DNA of 29,837 nt from JBKPRX01 sp046734795 (lineage in GTDB: Bacteria > Actinomycetota > Thermoleophilia > Gaiellales > Gaiellaceae), in contig JBKPRX010000164.1 in the NCBI GenBank assembly GCA_046734795.1, positions 1-29,837 on the forward strand. Direction: 5' to 3'. Both the position numbers and the translations under genes were made by a program. Below the pieces are notes generated by a model. It was given only the letters and a program-made list of their open reading frames with translations, was not told the DNA's origin and ran no database searches. Below are positions 15,732 to 22,046 of this stretch, piece by piece. Every line of letters begins with the position of its first letter. The stretch's first letter is position 1.

Positions 15732-16095
15732 CGCCATGCAGGTGGAGCACGTCGACTTCGTGTCGCTGCTCGTGCAGGACATCCCGCGCGCGAAGCGCTT
15801 CTATACGGAGACGCTCGGGCTCGCGCTCGAGACCGAGGCCGAGCACGACCTCGAGGTGCGCGCGGGGCAGGTCACCATCGATCTCTTCAACCCGGCGAGC
15901 CAAGGTCAGCCGTTCGCGCCCGCGCCGGGCGGCGTGGCGCTTCGGGTGCCCGACGTCGCGGCGGCGCGTAGGGAACTGGAGGCCAAGGGGGTCGCGTTCG
16001 AAGGGCCGATCGTCGAGACCTCGGTCTGCCACATGACGTTCTTCCGCGATCCCGACGGCAACTCGCTGATCCTGCACCGGAGGTACGACGCATGA
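15724..16095 (+). CDS. VOC (glyoxalase-fold) protein 3 in the SUF operon
   Basis: A 123-residue third copy and the most diverged in ligand positions: first His kept (VEHVDFVSL), second ligand Asn (DLFNP) instead of Glu, third Gly (GGVALRV), terminal Glu absent (DPDGNSLILHRRY). SVCHMTFFRDPDGN keeps the Cys-His pair. The GTG at 15724 is chosen over the ATG at 15736. It repeats exactly the junction of the previous pair (CGGAGGTAC, a short gap, then GTGAGTAA overlapping the upstream stop by 8 bases). The stop overlaps the sufD ATG (ATGA). Loss of most metal ligands argues against glyoxalase chemistry for this copy. Confidence 0.85.
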   Translation: MSNAMQVEHVDFVSLLVQDIPRAKRFYTETLGLALETEAEHDLEVRAGQVTIDLFNPASQGQPFAPAPGGVALRVPDVAAARRELEAKGVAFEGPIVETSVCHMTFFRDPDGNSLILHRRYDA

Positions 16096-17243
16096 GCCGC
16101 GCGAGCGCACTCGACGCCTACCGCGCGCTGCCGCTCCCGGATACGTCGATGGAGCACTGGCGCTTCACGAACCTCGAAGGGCTGGATCCCGAGGCGTTCG
16201 CCGGCGCGCCATCGGCGGAGATCGAGACGATGCTGAACCTCGACGTCGGCGCGTTCGCGACGGTGACTTCAGACGGGATCGAGATCGAACGCGCGCCGGA
16301 AGGCATCACGTTCGCGCCGCTTCCGGAGGAACACGAGCGCCTGTATTCGCTCGTCGGCTGGGACGAGAAGTTCGCCGCGCACAACGCGGCGATGTGGAAG
16401 CACGGCCTGCTCGTCGTCGTTCCGCGAGGCGTCGAGATCGAAAAGCCGCTGTACGTTCGGATCGCCGTCACCGGCCAGACGTTCTGGCGGCTCGTCGTCG
16501 TCGCCGAGGAAGGCGCGCGGTTCTCGCTCATCGAGGAGTACGCGTCGCCGGCGCCGGACACGCAGGCGTACTCGAACGCCGTCACCGAGCTCTTCGTCGA
16601 GCCGACAGCGAAGCTCGAGTACGTCTCGCTGCAGAACCTTTCGCAGGAGACGTGGCACTTCGCCTCGCATCACGCGCGCGTCGAGCGCGACGCGGAGCTC
16701 GACTGGGTCGCCGGCGGCTTCGGCTCGAAGCGCGGCAAGGTGTGGATCCAGAACGACCTCGCCGGGCGCGGCGCGACCTCGCGCGTGACAGGCGCGTACT
16801 TCGCCGACGGCGAGCAGCACCTCGACTACGACACCTTCCAGGAGCACATCGCGCCCGACTGCGAGAGCGACTTCGCGTTCAAAGGCGCGCTGCGCGAGAA
16901 CGCGACAGCGGTGTGGCGCGGGATGATCCGTGTCGAAAAGGGTGCGCAGAAGACGAACGCCTACCAGGAGTGCCGCAACCTGATGCTTTCGCCGACGACA
17001 CACGCGGTTCCCATCCCGGGCCTGGAGATCCTCGCGAACGACGTGCGCTGCACTCACGGCGCGACCGTCGGCCGCGTCGACCGCGAGCAGCTCTTCTATC
17101 TCCAGTCGCGCGGTCTGTCGCGAGCGGAAGCGGAGCGTCTGATCGTGCGCGGCTTCTTCCAGGACGTGCTCGACCGCATCGAGCTCGAGCCGGTGCGCGA
17201 AACGGTTGCCGCGGCGCTCGAAGCGCGCATTCCGCAGGTCTAG
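16092..17243 (+). CDS. sufD: Fe-S assembly scaffold SufD
   Basis: A 383-residue partner of SufB in the SufBCD complex. The N-terminal MEHWRFTNLEGL (residues 20-31) matches the conserved WRFT/WRYT region of SufD, and the core FFxDGxxHxDYxTxxxH (here YFADGEQHLDYDTFQEHIAPD) and C-terminal RCTHGATVGRVDREQLFYLQSRGLSRAEAERL are typical. The ATG overlaps the third VOC stop. The ribosome site GGAGG lies in the codons for that protein's HRRY end. It is last in the SUF operon, 56 bases before the cupin gene. A decayed copy of its last 400 bases lies at about 19499-19839. Confidence 0.95.
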   Translation: MSRASALDAYRALPLPDTSMEHWRFTNLEGLDPEAFAGAPSAEIETMLNLDVGAFATVTSDGIEIERAPEGITFAPLPEEHERLYSLVGWDEKFAAHNAAMWKHGLLVVVPRGVEIEKPLYVRIAVTGQTFWRLVVVAEEGARFSLIEEYASPAPDTQAYSNAVTELFVEPTAKLEYVSLQNLSQETWHFASHHARVERDAELDWVAGGFGSKRGKVWIQNDLAGRGATSRVTGAYFADGEQHLDYDTFQEHIAPDCESDFAFKGALRENATAVWRGMIRVEKGAQKTNAYQECRNLMLSPTTHAVPIPGLEILANDVRCTHGATVGRVDREQLFYLQSRGLSRAEAERLIVRGFFQDVLDRIELEPVRETVAAALEARIPQV

Positions 17244-17254
17244 CGCTGCTGTCG

Positions 17255-17260
17255 TACGAT
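17255..17260 (+). promoter_or_regulatory. Possible -10 box of the cupin gene
   Basis: TACGAT fits TAnnnT and lies 39 bases before the cupin ATG, in the 56-base gap after sufD. No clear -35 is seen, so the cupin gene may equally be read from the SUF operon. Confidence 0.2.
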
Positions 17261-17299
17261 CGATCTCGGCAGTGACGCCGAGACGAGAGGAGCCGAGCA

Positions 17300-17656
17300 A
17301 TGGCAGGTGTCGAGACACGCGATTTCAGCTCGCCGGACGAGACGCGAACTCCGGACAAGACGCGTAGCGAGATCGTTCGCATGGCCGGCGCGAGCGTCGC
17401 TCGCTTGACCCTCGAGCCCGGCTGGCGGTGGTCAGAGTGCGTGAAGCCGGTCGCAGGCACCGAGAGCTGCCAGGCACGACATGTAGGCGTCGTCCAGCAA
17501 GGGCGGCTGGGCGTGCGACACGACGATGGGACCGAGGCCGAGCTCGCGACCGGGGATGCGTACGTCATTCAGCCCGGGCACGAGGCCTGGGTGATTGGCG
17601 ACGAACGGTTCGTGGGATTCGAGTTCGAGTCAGCCGAGGAATACGCGCGCGGCTAG
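17300..17656 (+). CDS. Small cupin-domain protein
   Basis: A 118-residue single cupin barrel. Motif 1 is degenerate (CQARHVGVVQQGRLGV, one His, no second His or Glu), and motif 2 is GDAYVIQPGHEAWVIGDE, with the PGHEAW turn. Two Cys (ECVKPVAGTESC) are conserved-looking for the subfamily. Reduced metal ligands suggest small-molecule binding or a weak metal site rather than a dioxygenase. A ribosome site (GAGAGGAG) precedes the ATG. It follows sufD by 56 bases and ends before a strong hairpin. Its link with SUF is by position only. Confidence 0.85.
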   Translation: MAGVETRDFSSPDETRTPDKTRSEIVRMAGASVARLTLEPGWRWSECVKPVAGTESCQARHVGVVQQGRLGVRHDDGTEAELATGDAYVIQPGHEAWVIGDERFVGFEFESAEEYARG

Positions 17657-17770
17657 CCGAAGCGCCTGACTTCAGCGAGCTCGAGCCCGTGCGCGGAGAC
17701 CGGACGCCACCGGGTCGATATCTACGAGGTGACCTAGGCCTTGTGACCTACGGCCTTTCCAGGGCTAGCG

Positions 17771-17806
17771 TCGCGCCGGCCCCTGTTGACAGGGAAGCCG
17801 GCGCGA
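17771..17806. terminator. Long hairpin between convergent genes
   Basis: TCGCGCCGGC and CCCTGT pair with ACAGGG and GCCGGCGCGA around a TG turn, with a two-base AA bulge: 16 base pairs. It lies between the cupin gene and the minus-strand SRPBCC gene and could end both. There is no T-tract. Confidence 0.65.
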
Positions 17807-17818
17807 ACCGCTTCGTGC

Positions 17819-18289
17819 CTACTTCGTTTCACCCTCCTGCACCTCTCCCCGCCAGGCGCCTGTTTCTTCGTCGCGGTTCTCGATCACCTGCTTGAACCGC
17901 TCGAGATCGCCGCGCACCTGACTCTTGACGACGCCCAAGAGATCGCCCGCGACGTTCTCTGCGGTTGACTCACCTTCGACATCCATCTGGACGTTGACGC
18001 GCGTCTGATCTCCGGCGACCTGCTCGAATGTGACGACGCCGTCGTTTCTGACCTCGCCGTCGATCGTCTTCCACGCCACCTTCTTGTCCGGCTGCTGCTC
18101 AGTGATCTCAGTCGTCCATTCGCGGCTCTCGCCACGGATCTCTGCGACCCAATGGACGTGTGTGTCGTCGAGCTGCTGAACGGACTGGATGCCCTCCATG
18201 AACTTCGGGAACTCTTCGAACTGCGTCCACTGGTTGTACGCCTGCCGTACCGGGACCTGAACCTCGATCGAGTCTTCGATCTTCGGCAT
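17819..18289 (-). CDS. SRPBCC / polyketide-cyclase-like protein
   Basis: A 156-residue START-like fold protein. It begins IEDSIEVQVPVRQAYNQWTQFEEFPKFMEGIQSV, the standard opening of SRPBCC family 'cyclase/dehydrase' proteins, followed by WVAEIRGESREWTTEITEQQPDKKVAWKT and a central VTFEQVAGDQTRVNVQMDVE. The C-terminal helix (LLGVVKSQVRGDLERFKQVIE) closes the hydrophobic cavity. The ATG at 18289 has GGAGAG upstream; longer in-frame extensions run through the terminator and are not used. The ligand is unknown. Relatives are often stress-associated in Actinobacteria. It may be read with or separately from the membrane protein gene upstream. Confidence 0.88.
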   Translation of the reverse strand: MPKIEDSIEVQVPVRQAYNQWTQFEEFPKFMEGIQSVQQLDDTHVHWVAEIRGESREWTTEITEQQPDKKVAWKTIDGEVRNDGVVTFEQVAGDQTRVNVQMDVEGESTAENVAGDLLGVVKSQVRGDLERFKQVIENRDEETGAWRGEVQEGETK

Positions 18290-18322
18290 TGAACTCTCCT
18301 CGCGAATTGACGGGTGACCCAT

Positions 18323-18353
18323 GGCTGTGCCGGGCAAGCGCCCCGGCACAGCC
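18323..18353 (-). terminator. Hairpin between two minus-strand genes
   Basis: A perfect 12-base stem, GGCTGTGCCGGG / CCCGGCACAGCC, encloses a 7-base loop. It is downstream of the membrane protein gene (ends 18370) and upstream of the SRPBCC gene. Without a T-tract it may attenuate rather than terminate. Confidence 0.6.
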
Positions 18354-18369
18354 TTCGGGTGTCGGGTGC

Positions 18370-18663
18370 CTAGTTGTTGTTCCGGTTGAGCGGATCCTCG
18401 CCACCGACGTACTTGGTGCCCGACTTGGCCAGCCCGCGGCTGACCATGTACCCGATCGCGACAGCGGCGACGAGCGTCCATGCGCGCACGTCGTTGAGCG
18501 AGTCGGATACCCAGGCGGCGATCAGAATCGCCGCGTTGACGGCGACCATCGCGAAGAACTCCGTCGTCTTGAGCGCGTTCTTGGTCTCGTCGCCACGTGC
18601 CAGGCGACTCTCGCCGTAGGGCGCCGCTTCGCGGCGCCGCCCAGCAGTCTCTGTTGCTGCCAT
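18370..18663 (-). CDS. Small membrane protein of unknown function
   Basis: A 97-residue protein. The basic N-terminus (AGRRREAAPYGESRLARGDETKNALKT) is followed by one long or two short transmembrane segments (EFFAMVAVNAAILIAAWVS; RAWTLVAAVAIGYMVSRGLAKSG) and a polar tail. A strong ribosome site (AAGGAGG) precedes the ATG. Similar small proteins occur widely in Actinobacteria without known role. It shares its upstream region with the divergent TetR regulator gene, so it may be a regulated target. Confidence 0.75.
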   Translation of the reverse strand: MAATETAGRRREAAPYGESRLARGDETKNALKTTEFFAMVAVNAAILIAAWVSDSLNDVRAWTLVAAVAIGYMVSRGLAKSGTKYVGGEDPLNRNNN

Positions 18664-18773
18664 GCCTGCCTCCTTGTGGAGTGAGTAGGTATCGGTGAGG
18701 AACGAGTCCTCGCACCACCGTGACCCGAGACAGGCAGAACCCCTTGAAGCCCCTCTGACCAGATCCGTGTAGT

Positions 18774-18785
18774 CAGACCGGTCTG
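18774..18785. promoter_or_regulatory. Palindrome, candidate TetR operator 1
   Basis: CAGACCGGTCTG is a perfect 12-base palindrome in the 216-base gap between the membrane protein gene (minus) and the TetR gene (plus). Dyads of the form AGACC/GGTCT are known as sites of several TetR regulators. Binding by this TetR is inferred. Confidence 0.5.
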
Positions 18786-18844
18786 TCCACTGCTCAAACG
18801 CCTAAACCTTGGCGCGAGACGAGCACGTCGTTTTCTGATCACAA

Positions 18845-18860
18845 AACAGACAGTTCTGTT
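18845..18860. promoter_or_regulatory. Dyad, candidate TetR operator 2
   Basis: AACAGA and TCTGTT are inverted arms around CAGT, ending 19 bases before the TetR ATG. It shares the CAGA/TCTG half-site with the palindrome at 18774-18785. A repressor here would block its own gene. Confidence 0.45.
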
Positions 18861-18879
18861 CACCGGTAGCGTTCCGCCC

Positions 18880-19470
18880 ATGGCCGCAACGAACGCCACT
18901 CATCAGGAGTCTGCGTCGAGCGCTCGCGAGCGCATCCTGCAAACCGCCTACGAGCTCTTTTCCCGTCGCGGCATCCAGGCCGTCGGTGTCGACGAGCTGG
19001 TCGAGCGCGCCGGCGTGGCGAAGGCGACGCTCTACAAGCACTTCGCCTCGAAGGACGCGCTCGTGATCGCCTTCCTGGAGCAGCGCGAGCACCTCTGGAC
19101 CTACGGCTGGGTCGCGAGCGAGGCACGACGGCGCGGAGCAACACCGGAGGAGCAACTGCTTGCGATCTTCGACCTGTTCGACGAGTGGTTCCACGGCGAC
19201 GACTTCGAAGGTTGCTCCTTCGTCAATACTCTGCTCGAGGTCGGCGACCTCGAGCACCCCGTCGGCCGCGCGAGCGCGGCACATCTCGAAAACATCCGCA
19301 CTCTCGTTCGCGACCTCGCATCCGACGCCGGACTGCGCGACCCCGACGCCTTCGCCCTCTCCTGGCACATCCTGATGAAGGGCTCGATCGTGCAGGCTGC
19401 CGAGGGCGACCGCGATGCGGCGAAACGCGCGCAAGCGCTCGCTCGCGTCTTGATTGAACAGCACCGCTAG
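18880..19470 (+). CDS. TetR-family transcriptional regulator
   Basis: A 196-residue repressor-type protein. The N-terminal HTH (residues 14-60) reads RERILQTAYELFSRRGIQAVGVDELVERAGVAKATLYKHFASKDAL, with the family-typical ATLYKHF recognition helix. The C-terminal ligand domain (70-196) is helical. The start is set by the HTH spacing. Two related dyads lie in its upstream region, consistent with autoregulation and control of the divergent small membrane protein. The ligand is unknown. Confidence 0.93.
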   Translation: MAATNATHQESASSARERILQTAYELFSRRGIQAVGVDELVERAGVAKATLYKHFASKDALVIAFLEQREHLWTYGWVASEARRRGATPEEQLLAIFDLFDEWFHGDDFEGCSFVNTLLEVGDLEHPVGRASAAHLENIRTLVRDLASDAGLRDPDAFALSWHILMKGSIVQAAEGDRDAAKRAQALARVLIEQHR

Positions 19471-19498
19471 CGCTACGCGCGGCGCGTTCTTCGTCGAC

Positions 19499-19839
19499 TG
19501 AACACACCGGGCCCGATCGCGAGAGCGACGTCGCGTTCAAGGATGCGCAGAAGACGAACGCCTACCACGAATGCCGCAACCTGATGCTTCGCCGACGACG
19601 CACGCGCTTCCCATTCCGGCCTCGAGATCCTGGCGAACGACGTGCGCTGCACCCACGGCGCAACAGTCGGCCGCGTCGACCGCGAGCAGCTCTACCTCCA
19701 GTCGCGTGGGCTGTCGCGCGCGCAAGCGGAGCGTCTGATCGTGCGCGGCTTCTTCCAGGACGTGCTCGACCGCATCGAGCTCGAGCCGGTCCGCGAGACG
19801 GTCGCGGCGGCGCTCGAAGCGCGGATCCCGCAGGTCTAG
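19499..19839 (+). pseudogene. Decayed partial copy of sufD 3' end
   Basis: Aligns with about the last 400 bases of sufD (16843-17243) and ends at the same stop, with RIPQV. Differences visible by eye: an internal deletion of about 60 bases removing the region after CESDFAFK, a one-base deletion near 19588 (ATGCTTCGCC versus ATGCTTTCGCC) that shifts the frame, and a 3-base deletion in QLFYLQ (now QLYLQ). The last 200 bases are nearly identical apart from silent changes. The residual frame 19642-19839 (65 codons) is the intact tail only. It is a broken duplicate or a remnant of a second sufD. Confidence 0.88.
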
Positions 19840-19877
19840 GCACGACCCTCGCAAGGCCGTATGGTCATCGCGGCGCG

Positions 19878-20027
19878 ATGACGAAGCGGCAGGGCCTTTT
19901 CTGGTGGATGACGGCGAGCGCGCTGCTGATGATCGTCGGTGGAATCGGACCTTGGATCAGCGACTCGAGCCCGCGCGGCGGACGCGTAGTGGTGCTCTCG
20001 GGACGAACGTCCACAAAGCGCGGCTAG
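19878..20027 (+). CDS. Possible 49-residue membrane protein or remnant
   Basis: A frame beginning MTKRQGLFWWMTASALLMIVGGIGPWI: a basic start and a single transmembrane helix, then a polar tail SDSSPRGGRVVVLSGRTSTKRG. No ribosome binding site is seen. The start resembles the first helix of longer actinobacterial membrane proteins, so it may be a truncated leftover next to the sufD pseudogene. Expression is doubtful. Confidence 0.35.
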   Translation: MTKRQGLFWWMTASALLMIVGGIGPWISDSSPRGGRVVVLSGRTSTKRG

Positions 20028-20053
20028 AAGACATTGGAGCACCTGCGGGGCCG

Positions 20054-20082
20054 CTGACACCGCCGGTCGTGGCCCGTAGCCT
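20054..20082 (+). promoter_or_regulatory. Promoter with leaderless start
   Basis: CTGACA (20054-20059), a 17-base spacer and TAGCCT (20077-20082) make a good -35/-10 pair. The expected transcription start, about 7 bases after the -10, falls on the GTG start codon at 20089. No Shine-Dalgarno sequence is present. Confidence 0.6.
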
Positions 20083-20088
20083 GTCGGT

Positions 20089-20946
20089 GTGCCGAAGGCG
20101 CGGACACACGCAGAGCGGCTCGCCGCGCGCGACGGTTATTTCGCCCCCGGCAGCGTCATCCGGCGGCTCGGCAACTCGCCTGTGACGCCTTTCCTCGGCG
20201 GCGGCGCGGCGGTGTTGCTCCAGGTCGCGCACCCGCTCGTCGCCTGCGGCGTCGTCGAGCACTCCGGCTACGACCGCGACCTCTGGCGGCGGCTCGTCGG
20301 GACGTTGCGCGCGCTCTACCTGATCACCTTCGGAGACACGCGCGAAGCCGACGAGGCGGCAGCGACGGTTCGCCGGATCCACGCGCGCGTCCACGGGTTC
20401 ACCGCGACGCAACTCGGCCGCTATCCCGCCGGCACGCCGTACTCGGCGGGCGATCCGGAGTTGATGCTCTGGGTGCACGCAACGCTCGTGCACAGCTCGC
20501 TCGCCGCCTACGAGCAGTTCGTGCAACGGCTCTCGCTCGACGACAAGAACGCGTATTACCGCGAGATGAGCAAGGTCGCGATGCTCTTCGGCGCTCCCGA
20601 CGCAGTCCTGCCGCCGACCTACTCGCAGTTCCAGGAGTACTGGCGCGCGCAGATCGCGAGCGACGCGATCGTCGTGACGCCGCCTGCGCGCGAGGTTGCG
20701 TCCGTCATCCTCGCCGCCCGCCTGCCCGCGCCTTTGCGAATCCTTGGTCCGGCGCATCGGCTCGCGGCGGCAAGGATCCTGCCGGCGCGGCTCCGCCACG
20801 ACTACGGCCTTCGCTGGTCGCCGTTGCACGAGGCGGCGCTACCGATTGCCGGCAACGCCGTCCGCTACGGGACGACACCGCTTCTCACCGTCGCCGCCCG
20901 AGTTCGCCCGCCGGCGCGCTTCGCGCCACGTAGCGCGACTGCCTAA
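20089..20946 (+). CDS. MpaB-like oxygenase family protein (DUF2236)
   Basis: A 285-residue protein of the DUF2236 family, related to rubber oxygenase/latex clearing protein and fungal MpaB. Family features are an opening YFAPGSVIRRLGNSPVTPFLGGGAAVLLQVAHPLVACGVVEHS, then RRIHARVHGF, the His-containing WVHATLVHSSL, and a C-terminal LRHDYGLRWSP region. Members of this family with known activity are heme-dependent; the His residues in the HPLVA, RIHARVHG and WVHATLVHS regions are candidate ligands. The substrate is unknown. The GTG start fits a leaderless transcript from the promoter at 20054-20082. Confidence 0.85.
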   Translation: MPKARTHAERLAARDGYFAPGSVIRRLGNSPVTPFLGGGAAVLLQVAHPLVACGVVEHSGYDRDLWRRLVGTLRALYLITFGDTREADEAAATVRRIHARVHGFTATQLGRYPAGTPYSAGDPELMLWVHATLVHSSLAAYEQFVQRLSLDDKNAYYREMSKVAMLFGAPDAVLPPTYSQFQEYWRAQIASDAIVVTPPAREVASVILAARLPAPLRILGPAHRLAAARILPARLRHDYGLRWSPLHEAALPIAGNAVRYGTTPLLTVAARVRPPARFAPRSATA

Positions 20947-20952
20947 TGGCGA

Positions 20953-21294
20953 TCAAGGCGTCCGCGGGTCGAGCTCCTCAGCGATCTCGCCGCTGTCGTT
21001 GAGCTTCTCCACGATCACGAAGTGCTCGTGTGAGGCGACGACACGCTCGACATTCGAAAAGACGTGCCCCGGATACACGATGAACGTGCGGCCGTTTCGC
21101 CGGACAGCTTCGTAGTCGGCGCGCGGGGCCGTCACACGACGCGTGCACTCCGTGTCGGCGCATTCGCAGATCCACTCACCGGTTTGCGCCGAGACGTCGT
21201 CGAACGTCTCGTTCAGATCCTTTAGGCGCTCATTGACGGATCGGTACAACGATTGGTTGTGCGCGGCTCGCTCAGCGCTGATGTCGCCGTCCAT
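20953..21294 (-). CDS. Conserved small Cys-containing protein
   Basis: A 113-residue protein of unknown function. The N-terminus is helical (SAERAAHNQSLYRSVNERLKDLNETF), then comes a short Cys cluster (WICECADTEC, Cys43, 45 and 50), and a beta-rich C-terminus (RTFIVYPGHVFSNVERVV; HFVIVEKLNDSGEIAEEL). The pattern CECA...C then PGH...ERVV is common in small actinobacterial proteins. A metal site is possible from the Cys set. A strong ribosome site (GGAGGAGG) precedes the ATG. It is convergent with the MpaB-like gene, only 6 bases between stops. Confidence 0.78.
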   Translation of the reverse strand: MDGDISAERAAHNQSLYRSVNERLKDLNETFDDVSAQTGEWICECADTECTRRVTAPRADYEAVRRNGRTFIVYPGHVFSNVERVVASHEHFVIVEKLNDSGEIAEELDPRTP

Positions 21295-21605
21295 GGCGAC
21301 CTCCTCCGCGTTCGATTAAGTGCGGGGGAAGGAGACCACGCGCACTCCGCGACAACGGCGGATGCTGGCGTAGAGGGCACTCGCAGAGTCCCACCTCGGT
21401 TCGAACCTATCCTACGCCCCTTTTCCTGCCTGGACGCCGCGGCGCGGGCGCACGCGGATTAGCCGCGTCTCTCCGTGGGTAGTGACCGGTTGGCCGAGGC
21501 TGCCCTTGCGCGCCCCCACTCTTCCGAGACGACCGCTCGTTAGCGGAGGTTCTCGAGGACTTCCCCGGCAGCGTTGCAACCGGAGGAGGCATCACGGAGT
21601 CACTG
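21295..21605. other. Intergenic region
   Basis: The 311 bases hold the ribosome site and presumed promoter of the minus-strand gene ending at 20953, and the upstream region of the plus-strand gene at 21606. A perfect 10-base palindrome GGTTCGAACC sits at 21398-21407. No RNA gene or convincing reading frame is seen; an open frame at 21253-21462 overlaps the minus-strand gene and lacks a family match. Confidence 0.5.
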
Positions 21606-22004
21606 TTGTTCGTGCTCCCCGACGGCCGATCGGCGGTGGTATCGGCTGGCTCCGCGCGCCTGATCTGCGATCGGCTCTGGGACCTCGGACTCGCACCTGG
21701 AGCCGCAACGGCGGCCGCGCGAATCACCGATGCTCTCCTCGCGCGCCGCTTCTACGGAAACGGCGTTGCGTTCACGAGCCGGGAGGTCCCGTCGCTCTTC
21801 GAGGCGTCAGAGGTCGACGCGCTCACGTGGAGCTTCGTCGCACGCAGCACGCTGCCTCCGATTTCAGCTGTCCAGCGTCAGCACGTCCTTGCAGTGTGCG
21901 ACGAGCTGATCGAGCGCCTCGAGACCGGAGAGGACCAGCCGAAGTTGCGAAAGCTGCTCCTCGACCTCGAAGAGCTCCGGCAGCGGCTTCGCTCCGGCGA
22001 CTGA
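21606..22004 (+). CDS. Unrecognised 132-residue protein
   Basis: A small, mostly helical protein with no recognised family. It opens FVLPDGRSAVVSAGSARLICDRLWDLGLAPGAATAAARITDALL, has a middle FTSREVPSLFEASEVDALTWSF, and ends in a charged helical stretch (DELIERLETGEDQPKLRKLLLDLEELRQRL). The TTG at 21606 is chosen because GGAG lies 6 bases upstream. The frame stays open back to 21486 without another good start; GTG 21612 is an alternative. It is convergent with the GGDEF gene, 42 bases apart. The coding pattern (third-base GC) supports a real gene, but nothing supports a function. Confidence 0.6.
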   Translation: MFVLPDGRSAVVSAGSARLICDRLWDLGLAPGAATAAARITDALLARRFYGNGVAFTSREVPSLFEASEVDALTWSFVARSTLPPISAVQRQHVLAVCDELIERLETGEDQPKLRKLLLDLEELRQRLRSGD

Positions 22005-22046
22005 CGACAAGCACGGCGCGCCCGGCTGGCACGCGATACTCGAGCG

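Noticed and set aside
19642..19839. 65-codon gene with SufD-like sequence
   Set aside because: It is the in-frame tail of a frameshifted, deleted sufD copy with no start signal of its own.
21398..21407. SOS box or tRNA T-loop (GGTTCGAACC)
   Set aside because: The palindrome lacks the spaced CGAAC...GTTCG form of actinobacterial LexA sites, and flanking bases do not form a T-arm.
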